Source: Erythrobacter sp. 34-65-8 (lineage in GTDB: Bacteria; Pseudomonadota; Alphaproteobacteria; Sphingomonadales; Sphingomonadaceae). From it: a stretch of 5,701 nucleotides of DNA. The notes below the pieces were generated by a model, which saw nothing but the letters and a program-made list of their open reading frames with translations, did not search any database and was not told the origin of the DNA. A program made the translations under genes and the position numbers. How positions within the stretch are numbered: position 1 is the first letter of the stretch; each line of letters begins with the position of its first letter. Shown here in pieces: positions 1 through 5,701 of the stretch. The DNA lies in the NCBI GenBank assembly GCA_002278985.1, contig NCJP01000113.1, positions 1 to 5,701 on the forward strand. The letters are read 5' to 3'.

Positions 1-1
1 C

Positions 2-88
2 GCCTCCGGCGCGAACATCGGCACCTTCCCGAGCCGCCACGAGGTCTACGGACGGACCTACAACGTCTCGCTCAAGAAGGCATTCTGA
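2..88 (+). CDS. TonB-dependent receptor, C-terminal end only (5' part outside window)
   Basis: An open frame enters from the left edge and ends at TGA 86-88. It encodes 28 residues ending in GRTYNVSLKKAF. A closing beta-strand of alternating polar and hydrophobic residues with a terminal Phe is the usual end of outer-membrane beta-barrels, where it acts as the BAM recognition signal. The 'GRTYN-SL' wording is typical of TonB-dependent receptors from Caulobacterales and Sphingomonadales. The family imports large substrates such as siderophores or oligosaccharides using TonB energy. A strong terminator follows 32 nt after the stop, which confirms this as a true gene end. The neighbouring maltodextrin genes suggest an oligosaccharide receptor of the MalA type, but the substrate cannot be read from this tail. 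Another outer-membrane barrel protein is the main alternative. Confidence 0.72.
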   Translation, partial: ASGANIGTFPSRHEVYGRTYNVSLKKAF

Positions 89-94
89 CCCGAA

Positions 95-113
95 ACCCGG
101 ACCTTTACCGGGT
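95..113 (+). other. Small hairpin after the receptor stop codon
   Basis: ACCCGG (95-100) and CCGGGT (108-113) form a perfect 6-bp stem around a 7-nt loop. It starts 6 nt after the receptor stop and lies just upstream of the intrinsic terminator. There is no T-tract behind it, so it is not a terminator itself. It could protect the mRNA 3' end or be a chance GC-rich inverted repeat. Confidence 0.35.
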
Positions 114-120
114 CGCAGAA

Positions 121-157
121 GAGGGGGCTCGCCGGGAAACCGGCGGGCCTCTTTTTT
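121..157 (+). terminator. Intrinsic terminator of the TonB-dependent receptor gene
   Basis: A continuous 12-bp stem (124-135 paired with 140-151) closes on a GAAA tetraloop (136-139) and is followed directly by six T residues (152-157). Two of the pairs are G-U wobbles in the plus-strand RNA (U129-G146 and G125-U150). In a minus-strand transcript these become A-C mismatches and the U-tract is lost, so the element should work efficiently only for plus-strand transcription. Confidence 0.9.
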
Positions 158-198
158 GTGCGGTGGCTATTACTGCAGACGTCGCACACCCAGCCCCA

Positions 199-220
199 AC
201 CCTTCCCTCAAGGGAAGGGT
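199..220. repeat. Perfect intergenic palindrome, REP-like candidate
   Basis: The sequence has a perfect 9-bp stem (199-207 with 212-220) and a 4-nt loop TCAA (208-211). The stem is C-rich on one arm and G-rich on the other. It lies between two convergent genes, 22 nt beyond the halogenase stop. Because all pairs are Watson-Crick it folds equally well in RNA from either strand. It has no T-tract on either side, so it is not a textbook terminator. It could be a 3'-end-stabilising hairpin for the minus-strand operon mRNA, or one copy of a dispersed intergenic palindrome. Only one copy is present in this window, so repeat status is not proven. Confidence 0.6.
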
Positions 221-242
221 GGTGGAAGTGCCGCGCAGAGTT

Positions 243-1766
243 TCAGGCCGCTACCGCGCTCCTGCAATGCTGTTCGATGAACTGGCTGTGTGATGGCATC
301 GCAGCCACCGCGTCCTGCATGGCGCCGGCGATGGACTGCATCCGCTCCGCCACCGGCACGTGGCTGCGCATGGTGGCCATGGCGGGCGCGCGCTCCGGCA
401 CGATCCCCTGCCCCAGATAGACCGCGATCCAGCTCGGGTTGTTGAACAGCTCGCGCTCGTCCGCCACCAGCACGCCGAATTCGCGGAAGTGGTCGATCTT
501 GTACTGCAGGCTGTCCGGCACCGGCATAGCCGCGCAATAGCGCCACAGCTCGGCATCGTCGCGCTCGGTCGCCTTGTAGTGCAGGATCAGGAAATCGCGG
601 ATCCGTTCGTACTCCACCGCCGTCTGGGCATTGTATTCGCGCGCCAGCAAGGGCGACATGGCCTTGTCCGGGAACAGCGCCAACAGGCGCAGGATGCCGT
701 ACTGGATCAGGTGCAGGCTGGTCGATTCCAGCGGCTCCATGAAGCCGGCTGACAGCCCGATGGCGACGCAGTTACGGTGCCAGAACGCGCGCCGCCGCCC
801 GGTGACAAAACGCAGCAGGCGCGGATCACCCGCGAGTTCATCCCCCAGCGAGTCGACCAGCGTGTCATGCGCCTCCTGCTCGCCAATGAAGGCGCTGCAA
901 TGGACATAGCCGTTGCCGGTGCGGTGCTGCAGCGGGATGCGCCACTGCCACCCGGCCGTGCGCGCGGTGGAGCGGGTATAGGGCGCAATATCCGCCTGGC
1001 GCAGGCTCGGCGCGGCAACCGCCCGGTCGCACGGCAGCCAGTGCTGCCAGTTCTCGTAACCGGCCTCCAGCGCCCCTTCGATCAGCAGCCCGCGAAAGCC
1101 GGAGCAGTCGATGAACAGCTCGGCCTCGAGCACGCGGCCATCGTCCAGCGTGACGCTGCGGATATCGCCGCTGGCCCCGTCCAGCGCCACATCCACCACC
1201 TTGCCCTCGACCCGCGTGACCCCCCGCGCCTCGGCATAGCCGCGCAGGAACCGGGCATAGAGCACGGCATCGAAGTGATAGGCGTAATCATAGGTTGACT
1301 GGATCATCCGCCTATCAGGCGAAGGATGGACAAACTTGCCCGCGCGCGCCATCGCCCAGCCCATCGAGAAATCGTCGATCGGGCCGCCGATGCGCCCGGC
1401 CAGATGCTCGCGCATCCAGTAATGGTAGAACGGAACCGTATCGAATTCGGCCCCGTGCTGGCCGAACGGGTGGAAATAGCTGTGCCCCAGCCTGCCCCAG
1501 TCGACGAACTCGATCCCCAGCTTGTAGCTGCCTCCGGTCTCGCGCACGAAAGTGGCCTCGTCGATCCCGAGCCGCTGGTTGAAATGGCGGATCGGCGGGA
1601 TGGTGGCCTCGCCCACGCCGACCGTGCCGATTTCCTCGGACTCGACCAGGATGATCCGGCACCCCGGACCCAGCGTTTGGGCCAGCGCCGCCGCTGTCAT
1701 CCAGCCCGCGCTGCCGCCACCGACAATCAGGACGTGTTCGATCGGTGCGCGCTGGTTCACCGCCAT
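243..1766 (-). CDS. Flavin-dependent halogenase-family protein (tryptophan halogenase family, PF04820)
   Basis: This 507-residue protein matches the flavin-dependent tryptophan halogenase family, whose members use FADH2, O2 and halide to halogenate electron-rich aromatics such as indoles. The N-terminal FAD-binding GGGSAGW loop is at residues 16-22 and VGVGEATIP follows at 49-57. Lys82, in SYKLGIEFVDW, corresponds to the catalytic Lys79 of PrnA/RebH. The hallmark GWQWRIP is at 272-278. Glu347, in EPLESTS, corresponds to the catalytic Glu346 of PrnA, with the halide-binding Ser/Thr beside it. Length is normal for the family. There is no signal peptide, so it is probably cytoplasmic. The ATG at 1764-1766 is 4 nt after the regulator stop and only 15 residues precede the FAD loop, which supports this start; the G-rich leader holds no good Shine-Dalgarno match. 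It is the last gene of the apparent operon. Close relatives beside TonB-receptor genes are annotated as tryptophan halogenases, but their natural substrate is generally unknown. No flavin reductase is visible. Confidence 0.93.
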   Translation of the reverse strand: MAVNQRAPIEHVLIVGGGSAGWMTAAALAQTLGPGCRIILVESEEIGTVGVGEATIPPIRHFNQRLGIDEATFVRETGGSYKLGIEFVDWGRLGHSYFHPFGQHGAEFDTVPFYHYWMREHLAGRIGGPIDDFSMGWAMARAGKFVHPSPDRRMIQSTYDYAYHFDAVLYARFLRGYAEARGVTRVEGKVVDVALDGASGDIRSVTLDDGRVLEAELFIDCSGFRGLLIEGALEAGYENWQHWLPCDRAVAAPSLRQADIAPYTRSTARTAGWQWRIPLQHRTGNGYVHCSAFIGEQEAHDTLVDSLGDELAGDPRLLRFVTGRRRAFWHRNCVAIGLSAGFMEPLESTSLHLIQYGILRLLALFPDKAMSPLLAREYNAQTAVEYERIRDFLILHYKATERDDAELWRYCAAMPVPDSLQYKIDHFREFGVLVADERELFNNPSWIAVYLGQGIVPERAPAMATMRSHVPVAERMQSIAGAMQDAVAAMPSHSQFIEQHCRSAVAA

Positions 1767-1770
1767 GCCC

Positions 1771-2799
1771 CTACCCGCCGCAGCTTTCGCGGATCAGCAG
1801 GCTGGTTTCCAGCCGGTCCGAAGTAGCAATGCCCCCTTGCGTATCGATCAGCTTGGACACCAGCATCCGCCCGGCGAGGTTGGCATCCTGGTCAATCGTG
1901 GTCAGGCGCGGCGTGACCAGGCGCGAGGCCGGAATATTGTCGTATCCGACTACCGAGACGTCTCCGGGCACCTGCAATCCGGCCCGGGTCAGCGCGCGGA
2001 CCGCGCCGATGGCGATCAGGTCACTGGCGGCAAACACGCCGTCAAAGACAATCCCGCGATCAAGCGCCGAACGGGTCGCCGCCTCGGCCGAGTGGACATC
2101 GAAGTGGGCAGGAATCACCAGCTCGTCCCGCACCGGCAGCCCGGCCTTTTCCAGCGCCTGGCGGTAGCCGCGATAGCGCTGCTCGGCCTCGGGCGCTTCG
2201 GTATCGCCCAGAAACAGGATGCTCCGCCGCTGCAGCCGCGCCAGGTGAGCGGTGGCGCGGCGGCCCCCGGCCACGTTGTCGGACCCGATCGCGCAATAGC
2301 GCGCATCGGGAAACTCGGCACCCCAGACCACGAAGCGGTGGTCACGCGTCGCCAGCGCATTGAAGGCATCGTGGAGCGAGCTCTGGCCGATGAAGATCAC
2401 GCCCGTGGCCCGGCTGGTGGTCATGGCATAGTCGAGGTCGTCGGCGCTGGTGGGGGCGATATGGCTGATCAGCAGGTCGGCGGTCCGTTCGCGCGCGGCT
2501 TCGGCAATTCCGGCCAGCAGCTCGAGGAAGAACGGGTCGGCCACCCGGGTCTCGCGCGCCTGCGGAGCGGGCACCACCACAGCGATGGTCGCCTCGGCGC
2601 CGATCGGCCCCTTGGGCATGGAAAGGCGGAATTCGTAATCGTATTCGCGGGCAATCTTCCAGATCGCCTGCTTGGTCCGCCGCCGCACGGCCGGGCTGTC
2701 ATTGAGCGCGCGCGAGACGGTGGAGATCGACACGCCCGCTTCCCGGGCAATATCCTCCAGCCGCGCCGACTTTGGCAGGGACGGGTCGGGTTCAGCCAT
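1771..2799 (-). CDS. LacI-family transcriptional regulator, probably of the maltodextrin operon
   Basis: This 342-residue protein has the classical LacI architecture. The N-terminal helix-turn-helix is at about residues 13-33 (LEDIAREAGVSISTVSRALN), followed by the third DNA-binding-domain helix to about residue 55. A periplasmic-binding-protein-like effector domain follows (about 70-342), with family signatures ASDLIAIGAVRAL (258-270), PGDVSVVGYDNIPASRL (278-294) and P-LTTIDQ (297-304). It should act as a sugar-responsive DNA-binding dimer or tetramer in the cytoplasm. The ATG shares its A with the TGA stop of the alpha-glucosidase gene (TGATG), so translation is probably coupled. Position inside the GH13 operon suggests control of this operon and autoregulation, with a maltose-type or related ligand. 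That ligand is inferred from context only. The linker at 56-66 lacks the usual Asn/Ala-Arg-x-Leu hinge-helix pattern. The operator is expected upstream of the operon, outside the window. Confidence 0.94.
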   Translation of the reverse strand: MAEPDPSLPKSARLEDIAREAGVSISTVSRALNDSPAVRRRTKQAIWKIAREYDYEFRLSMPKGPIGAEATIAVVVPAPQARETRVADPFFLELLAGIAEAARERTADLLISHIAPTSADDLDYAMTTSRATGVIFIGQSSLHDAFNALATRDHRFVVWGAEFPDARYCAIGSDNVAGGRRATAHLARLQRRSILFLGDTEAPEAEQRYRGYRQALEKAGLPVRDELVIPAHFDVHSAEAATRSALDRGIVFDGVFAASDLIAIGAVRALTRAGLQVPGDVSVVGYDNIPASRLVTPRLTTIDQDANLAGRMLVSKLIDTQGGIATSDRLETSLLIRESCGG

Positions 2800-4463
2800 C
2801 AGGCCGGACGGTCAGCCAGCACGGCCCAGAAGCCGCTGTAAGGTTCCAGCGTTCCCGGAATGTCAGTCATGGATCCCACTTCCCCCTGATCGGCGACGAC
2901 CACAGCCTTGCCGAAATTGTTGCCCGGTGACCAGACCACCGGTTGATCGGAAAGGTTGAAAACGCACAGCACGTCACCGCCGGGGTCTGACCGGACAAAG
3001 GCGACCAGGGCATCGGGCGAATCGAGCAGGCGGATTGCGCCGCCAGCCAGCGCAGGCAAAGTGCGGCGCTGGGCCAGCACCTGCCTGGTATAGGCCAGCA
3101 TCGAGGCAGCGTCGCCCGACTGCCGGTCCACCGCCAGCGCGGCATGGGCCGGATCGAGCTTGAGCCAGGCCGCATTGCCGCCGGTGAAGCCAGCGTGGGG
3201 GGCGCTGCCAACCCACGGCATCGGGGTGCGCGCCCCGTCCCGCCCCAGGGTGTGCGGCCAGTTGGCAATCGCTTCGGGGTCCTGCAGGTCCTCGAACGCC
3301 ACCGTGCCTTGCGGCAGGCCCAGTTCCTCGCCCTGATAGAGGAAGGCATTGCCGCGCAGCGCCAGCAGCAGCAACAGCATGAGGCGGCCCATCCGGGCAG
3401 GCTCCACCCCCTGGCTCCACCGGGTCACCGCGCGCGGCGCATCGTGGTTGGAGAAGGCCCAGGAAGGCCAGCCTTCGCCTTCGCTGCCGTCCCAGTGCTG
3501 GAGCGATGCCCGCACCAGCGATGCAGTCAGCCGCTCGGCGTAAAGGAAATCGAAGTTGTAGGCGGAATCGAGCCGCTTGCCGCCCGCGGTGAAGGCCTTC
3601 ATCTCGGCCAGCGGTTCCGGCCCGCCGACTTCGGCCACAGTGAAGCGCCCGGGATATTCGTCCAGCGTCCGGCGGACCCGCTCCAGGAACAGCGGGATAT
3701 CGTCATGCGACTGGTTGAAGACCTTGTGCTGCATGTCGAACGGGCGGGTGACCAGTTCCATCGGCAGGCCGGAAGGCGGGTTATCGCGCAAGTGCGGGTC
3801 GTGCATGGCAAAGTTCAGCGCGTCGAGGCGGAACCCGTCCACCCCGCGATCCAGCCAGAACCGGGCCACATCGAGCAGTGCATCCTGCACGGCCCGGTTA
3901 TGTACGTTGAGATCGGGCTGGCTGGTGAGGAAATTGTGCAGGTAATACTGCTTGCGCGGGCCATCCCACTGCCAGGCCGAGCCACCGAACACCGATTGCC
4001 AGTTGGACGGCGGCGAACCGTCCGCTTTGGCGTCCGCCCAGACATACCAGTCGGCCTTGGGATTGGTCCGGTCCTGCCGGCTTTCCCGGAACCAGGCGTG
4101 CTGGTCCGAGGTGTGCGAATAGACCTGGTCGATGATCACCTTCAGGCCAAGGCCGTGGGCCTTCTCGATGATCCGGTCAAAATCGGCAAAGGTGCCGAAG
4201 CTGGGATCGATTCCGCAGTAGTCGGCCACGTCATAGCCGAAATCGTCCATCGGCGAGGTGAAAAAGGGCGAGATCCAGATCGCATCGACGCCCAGAGCCG
4301 CGATATAGTCCAGCCCTTCGACGATCCCGTTGAGGTCGCCGATACCGTCGCCATTGGTGTCGCGGAAGCTGCGCGGGTAGATGTGGTAGAACACCGCACC
4401 GCGCCACCATTCGGGCTCGGCAGCGGGCACAACGGATTTCTGTTCAGACGGTTGGGCATTCAC
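2799..4463 (-). CDS. GH13 alpha-glucosidase (GH13_23-like), cytoplasmic
   Basis: This complete 554-residue enzyme would hydrolyse terminal alpha-1,4-glucosidic bonds of maltose and maltooligosaccharides, possibly with transglucosylation. The (beta/alpha)8 barrel begins at WWRGAVFYHIYPRSF (19-33). A metal-binding-type loop, DTNGDGIGDL, is at 35-44. GH13 region I is DQVYSH (112-117), where Ser replaces the usual Asn; this variant is familiar in the GH13_23 group (XgtA- and HaG-type enzymes). Region II is GFRLDALNF with nucleophile Asp214, region III AEVGG with acid/base Glu278, and region IV FSNHD with Asp341. A C-terminal beta-domain ends near residue 554. There is no signal peptide or membrane segment. 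The start is GTG at 4461-4463, overlapping the amylase stop as GTGA, with a GGAG 11 nt upstream. The next in-frame Met (72) would remove part of the barrel. Oligo-1,6-glucosidase or sucrose-active relatives share this fold, so exact specificity is not certain. Confidence 0.93.
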   Translation of the reverse strand: MNAQPSEQKSVVPAAEPEWWRGAVFYHIYPRSFRDTNGDGIGDLNGIVEGLDYIAALGVDAIWISPFFTSPMDDFGYDVADYCGIDPSFGTFADFDRIIEKAHGLGLKVIIDQVYSHTSDQHAWFRESRQDRTNPKADWYVWADAKADGSPPSNWQSVFGGSAWQWDGPRKQYYLHNFLTSQPDLNVHNRAVQDALLDVARFWLDRGVDGFRLDALNFAMHDPHLRDNPPSGLPMELVTRPFDMQHKVFNQSHDDIPLFLERVRRTLDEYPGRFTVAEVGGPEPLAEMKAFTAGGKRLDSAYNFDFLYAERLTASLVRASLQHWDGSEGEGWPSWAFSNHDAPRAVTRWSQGVEPARMGRLMLLLLLALRGNAFLYQGEELGLPQGTVAFEDLQDPEAIANWPHTLGRDGARTPMPWVGSAPHAGFTGGNAAWLKLDPAHAALAVDRQSGDAASMLAYTRQVLAQRRTLPALAGGAIRLLDSPDALVAFVRSDPGGDVLCVFNLSDQPVVWSPGNNFGKAVVVADQGEVGSMTDIPGTLEPYSGFWAVLADRPA

Positions 4464-5701
4464 GGACGGGGGATCTCCGACTTGCAGACGAGATACCCCG
4501 TCGCAGGAATGGTCAGCTGGTAAGCGCCGGCAGCCGGTGCGGCCGAGGGGCAGGCTCCGGCAAGCGAGACCCAGCCGGCAGCGCGGCCATCGACCGGAAA
4601 GGCGACTGTGCTGTCATCGTTCCCGGCGTTGAAGGCAATCACGATTTCGCCCGAATTGTCGGGGGCCATGCGCGAGATCACGAGCACGCTGCCCCCGTTT
4701 GCAGCGTCGATCTGCGCATGGCGGACAAGCTGCTCCCCGCGCCGCAGGGCCGGCTCTGCGTGACGGATCGCCGCCATTGCGGCAATCGCCCGGTAGATCG
4801 GATGATCCGGATTGAAGTTGCCTTGCGCGTGGGTGGCGTCGGTCCCGGCGAGATCATTGTCGAGGTATTCGGCTGTCCGCGAGGGGAACATGCTTTCGCG
4901 CGCACCCTGGTCACCGCTATCCGAGACGAACCCCTGTTCATCGCCGTAATAGACCGTTGGCACGCCGCGCGCGAACATCATCATCGCGTGGCCCAGGATG
5001 ATCCGGCTGGTCAGTTCGGCGTCGGATATGTCCGGATTGGCCTGTTTCACGAACATGGCAAAGCGACCCATGTCGTGGTTGCCGAGGAACGTGGGCAGCT
5101 GCCGGGCAGTCGCAAAGCCGTTTGCATAGACGGCGTCAGCCTCGAACATGTAACTGACTCGCGTGGCCGGCTTGCCTTCGGCCACCATCTCGCGGACCCG
5201 GCCCTGGAAGGCGAAATCGAGCACGGTCGGCAGCTTGCCCTGGGTGGTGAACTTGGCCAATTGCGCCGGTTCGAACTCGTACACTTCGCCGAACATGTGG
5301 AAGTGTCCGATTCCCTCGGCGCGGGCATGGTCGAGGATTGCAGGGGCGAATGACTGCCAGAACTCCATGTCGACGTGCTTGGCGGTATCAATCCGGAACC
5401 CGTCCACCCGGAAATCGGTGATCCACTGCTTGTAGATGTCGATGAAGCCCTGGACCACGCGCGGATGGGCGGTGTTGAGATCGTCCAGCCCGGCAAAATC
5501 ACCCGTGATCCGGCTTTCGCCTTCCCACACACTGTCGCCGCGATTGTTGTAATAGATCGGATCGTTGAGCCAGACCGGGTTCTTGACCGCCTTGTCTGCC
5601 GCCGGAACGAAGGGGTTGTAGGCCCAGTCCGGGCTGGTCAGCCGCGCGAAATTCTCTGCCGTCTGGTGGCGCGCTTCGGTGCCGAGGAAGCCGGAGTTGA
5701 T
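4460..5701 (-). CDS. GH13 alpha-amylase-type glycoside hydrolase, N-terminus outside window
   Basis: The frame is open from the right edge to TGA 4460-4462, giving 413 residues of the C-terminal part. GH13 region II GFRIDTAKHV holds the nucleophile (Asp105 of this fragment, bases 5387-5389). Region III FGEVYE holds the acid/base Glu139 (5285-5287), and region IV LGNHDMGRF holds the third acidic residue Asp210 (5072-5074). GVPTVYYGDEQG follows in the normal place, then a C-terminal beta-domain. Region I and any signal peptide would lie upstream, so export cannot be judged directly. The only two cysteines in the fragment lie in the last 31 residues (384 and 406) and could form a disulfide, as expected for a periplasmic or secreted enzyme. 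It would cleave internal alpha-1,4 bonds of starch-like glucans and feed the alpha-glucosidase encoded by the next gene. A cyclomaltodextrinase or pullulanase-like activity is possible. A GTG at 5528-5530 is not a believable start because matching GH13 sequence continues upstream of it. Confidence 0.92.
   Translation of the reverse strand: MNSGFLGTEARHQTAENFARLTSPDWAYNPFVPAADKAVKNPVWLNDPIYYNNRGDSVWEGESRITGDFAGLDDLNTAHPRVVQGFIDIYKQWITDFRVDGFRIDTAKHVDMEFWQSFAPAILDHARAEGIGHFHMFGEVYEFEPAQLAKFTTQGKLPTVLDFAFQGRVREMVAEGKPATRVSYMFEADAVYANGFATARQLPTFLGNHDMGRFAMFVKQANPDISDAELTSRIILGHAMMMFARGVPTVYYGDEQGFVSDSGDQGARESMFPSRTAEYLDNDLAGTDATHAQGNFNPDHPIYRAIAAMAAIRHAEPALRRGEQLVRHAQIDAANGGSVLVISRMAPDNSGEIVIAFNAGNDDSTVAFPVDGRAAGWVSLAGACPSAAPAAGAYQLTIPATGYLVCKSEIPRP
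4475..4478 (-). promoter_or_regulatory. Ribosome binding site supporting the GTG start of the alpha-glucosidase
   Basis: GGAG on the minus strand lies inside the end of the amylase gene, 11 nt before the GTG at 4461-4463. Spacing is slightly long but usable. An out-of-frame ATG at 4457-4459 lies just after the GTG and does not lead into the GH13 frame. With the GTGA stop-start overlap, re-initiation by ribosomes finishing the amylase is likely. Confidence 0.5.

Noticed and set aside
112..157. Possible riboswitch or small RNA in the hairpin cluster after the receptor gene
   Set aside because: The structure is fully explained by a simple intrinsic terminator with a GAAA loop and T-tract following a gene end.
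173..183. Overlapping CTGCAG and GACGTC palindromes as a possible operator
   Set aside because: These are two 6-bp palindromes sharing one base, with no extended symmetry and no promoter nearby. A regulator site between two converging gene ends would be unusual, so chance is the simpler reading.
163..420. An 85-codon plus-strand frame starting in the intergenic stretch
   Set aside because: Most of it lies antisense to the halogenase 3' end, it starts at GTG just after the receptor terminator without a promoter or ribosome site, and the product resembles no known family.
1767..1770. Possible promoter between the LacI gene and the halogenase
   Set aside because: The gap is only 4 nt, and no convincing -35/-10 pair was seen just upstream in the regulator's 3' end.
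1552..2841. A 429-codon plus-strand open frame opposite the LacI regulator
   Set aside because: It has the same antisense register effect over a well-supported LacI gene, and the frame also runs into unrelated neighbouring gene ends. No domain or ribosome site supports it.
3144..4523. A 459-codon plus-strand open frame opposite the alpha-glucosidase
   Set aside because: It is codon-aligned to the antisense of the GH13 gene. In that register stops arise only opposite TTA, CTA and TCA codons, which are rare at this GC content. The product is rich in Arg, Gly, Pro and Ala with no recognisable domain.
4718..5353. A 211-codon plus-strand open frame opposite the amylase
   Set aside because: It is codon-aligned antisense to a GH13 gene with intact catalytic motifs, so it is a shadow frame.

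Overview
The window is about 65% GC and carries a tightly packed, single-direction gene cluster on the minus strand. The cluster faces the 3' end of a TonB-dependent receptor gene on the plus strand. The combination of a TonB-dependent outer-membrane receptor, a tryptophan-halogenase-family flavoprotein, a LacI-family regulator and two GH13 enzymes resembles maltose/maltodextrin utilisation loci of Alphaproteobacteria, most likely Sphingomonadales or Caulobacterales. This taxonomic call is an inference from gene content and composition, not from a search.

Layout on the plus strand: positions 2-88 encode the last 28 residues of a TonB-dependent receptor. A small hairpin (95-113) and a strong intrinsic terminator (121-157) follow. 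A perfect 9-bp palindrome (199-220) then lies between the two convergent transcription units. Nothing else is recognised in the roughly 150-base intergenic stretch.

Layout on the minus strand, in transcription order from the right edge: (1) a GH13 alpha-amylase-type enzyme, 4460-5701, whose N-terminus lies outside the window; (2) a GH13_23-like alpha-glucosidase, 2799-4463, whose GTG start overlaps the amylase stop by 4 nt; (3) a LacI-family regulator, 1771-2799, whose ATG shares one base with the glucosidase stop; (4) a flavin-dependent halogenase-family protein, 243-1766, starting 4 nt after the regulator stop. There is no room for internal promoters of normal size between the genes, so they are probably one operon with translational coupling.

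Proposed working: the amylase cuts alpha-glucans to maltooligosaccharides. A TonB-dependent receptor, possibly the one at the left edge, brings oligosaccharides across the outer membrane. The cytoplasmic alpha-glucosidase releases glucose, and the LacI protein senses a sugar ligand and controls the operon from a promoter outside the window. The halogenase-family protein has complete catalytic motifs but no obvious place in sugar breakdown. It is the most puzzling part of the locus. No CRISPR array, tRNA, rRNA or mobile element was seen.
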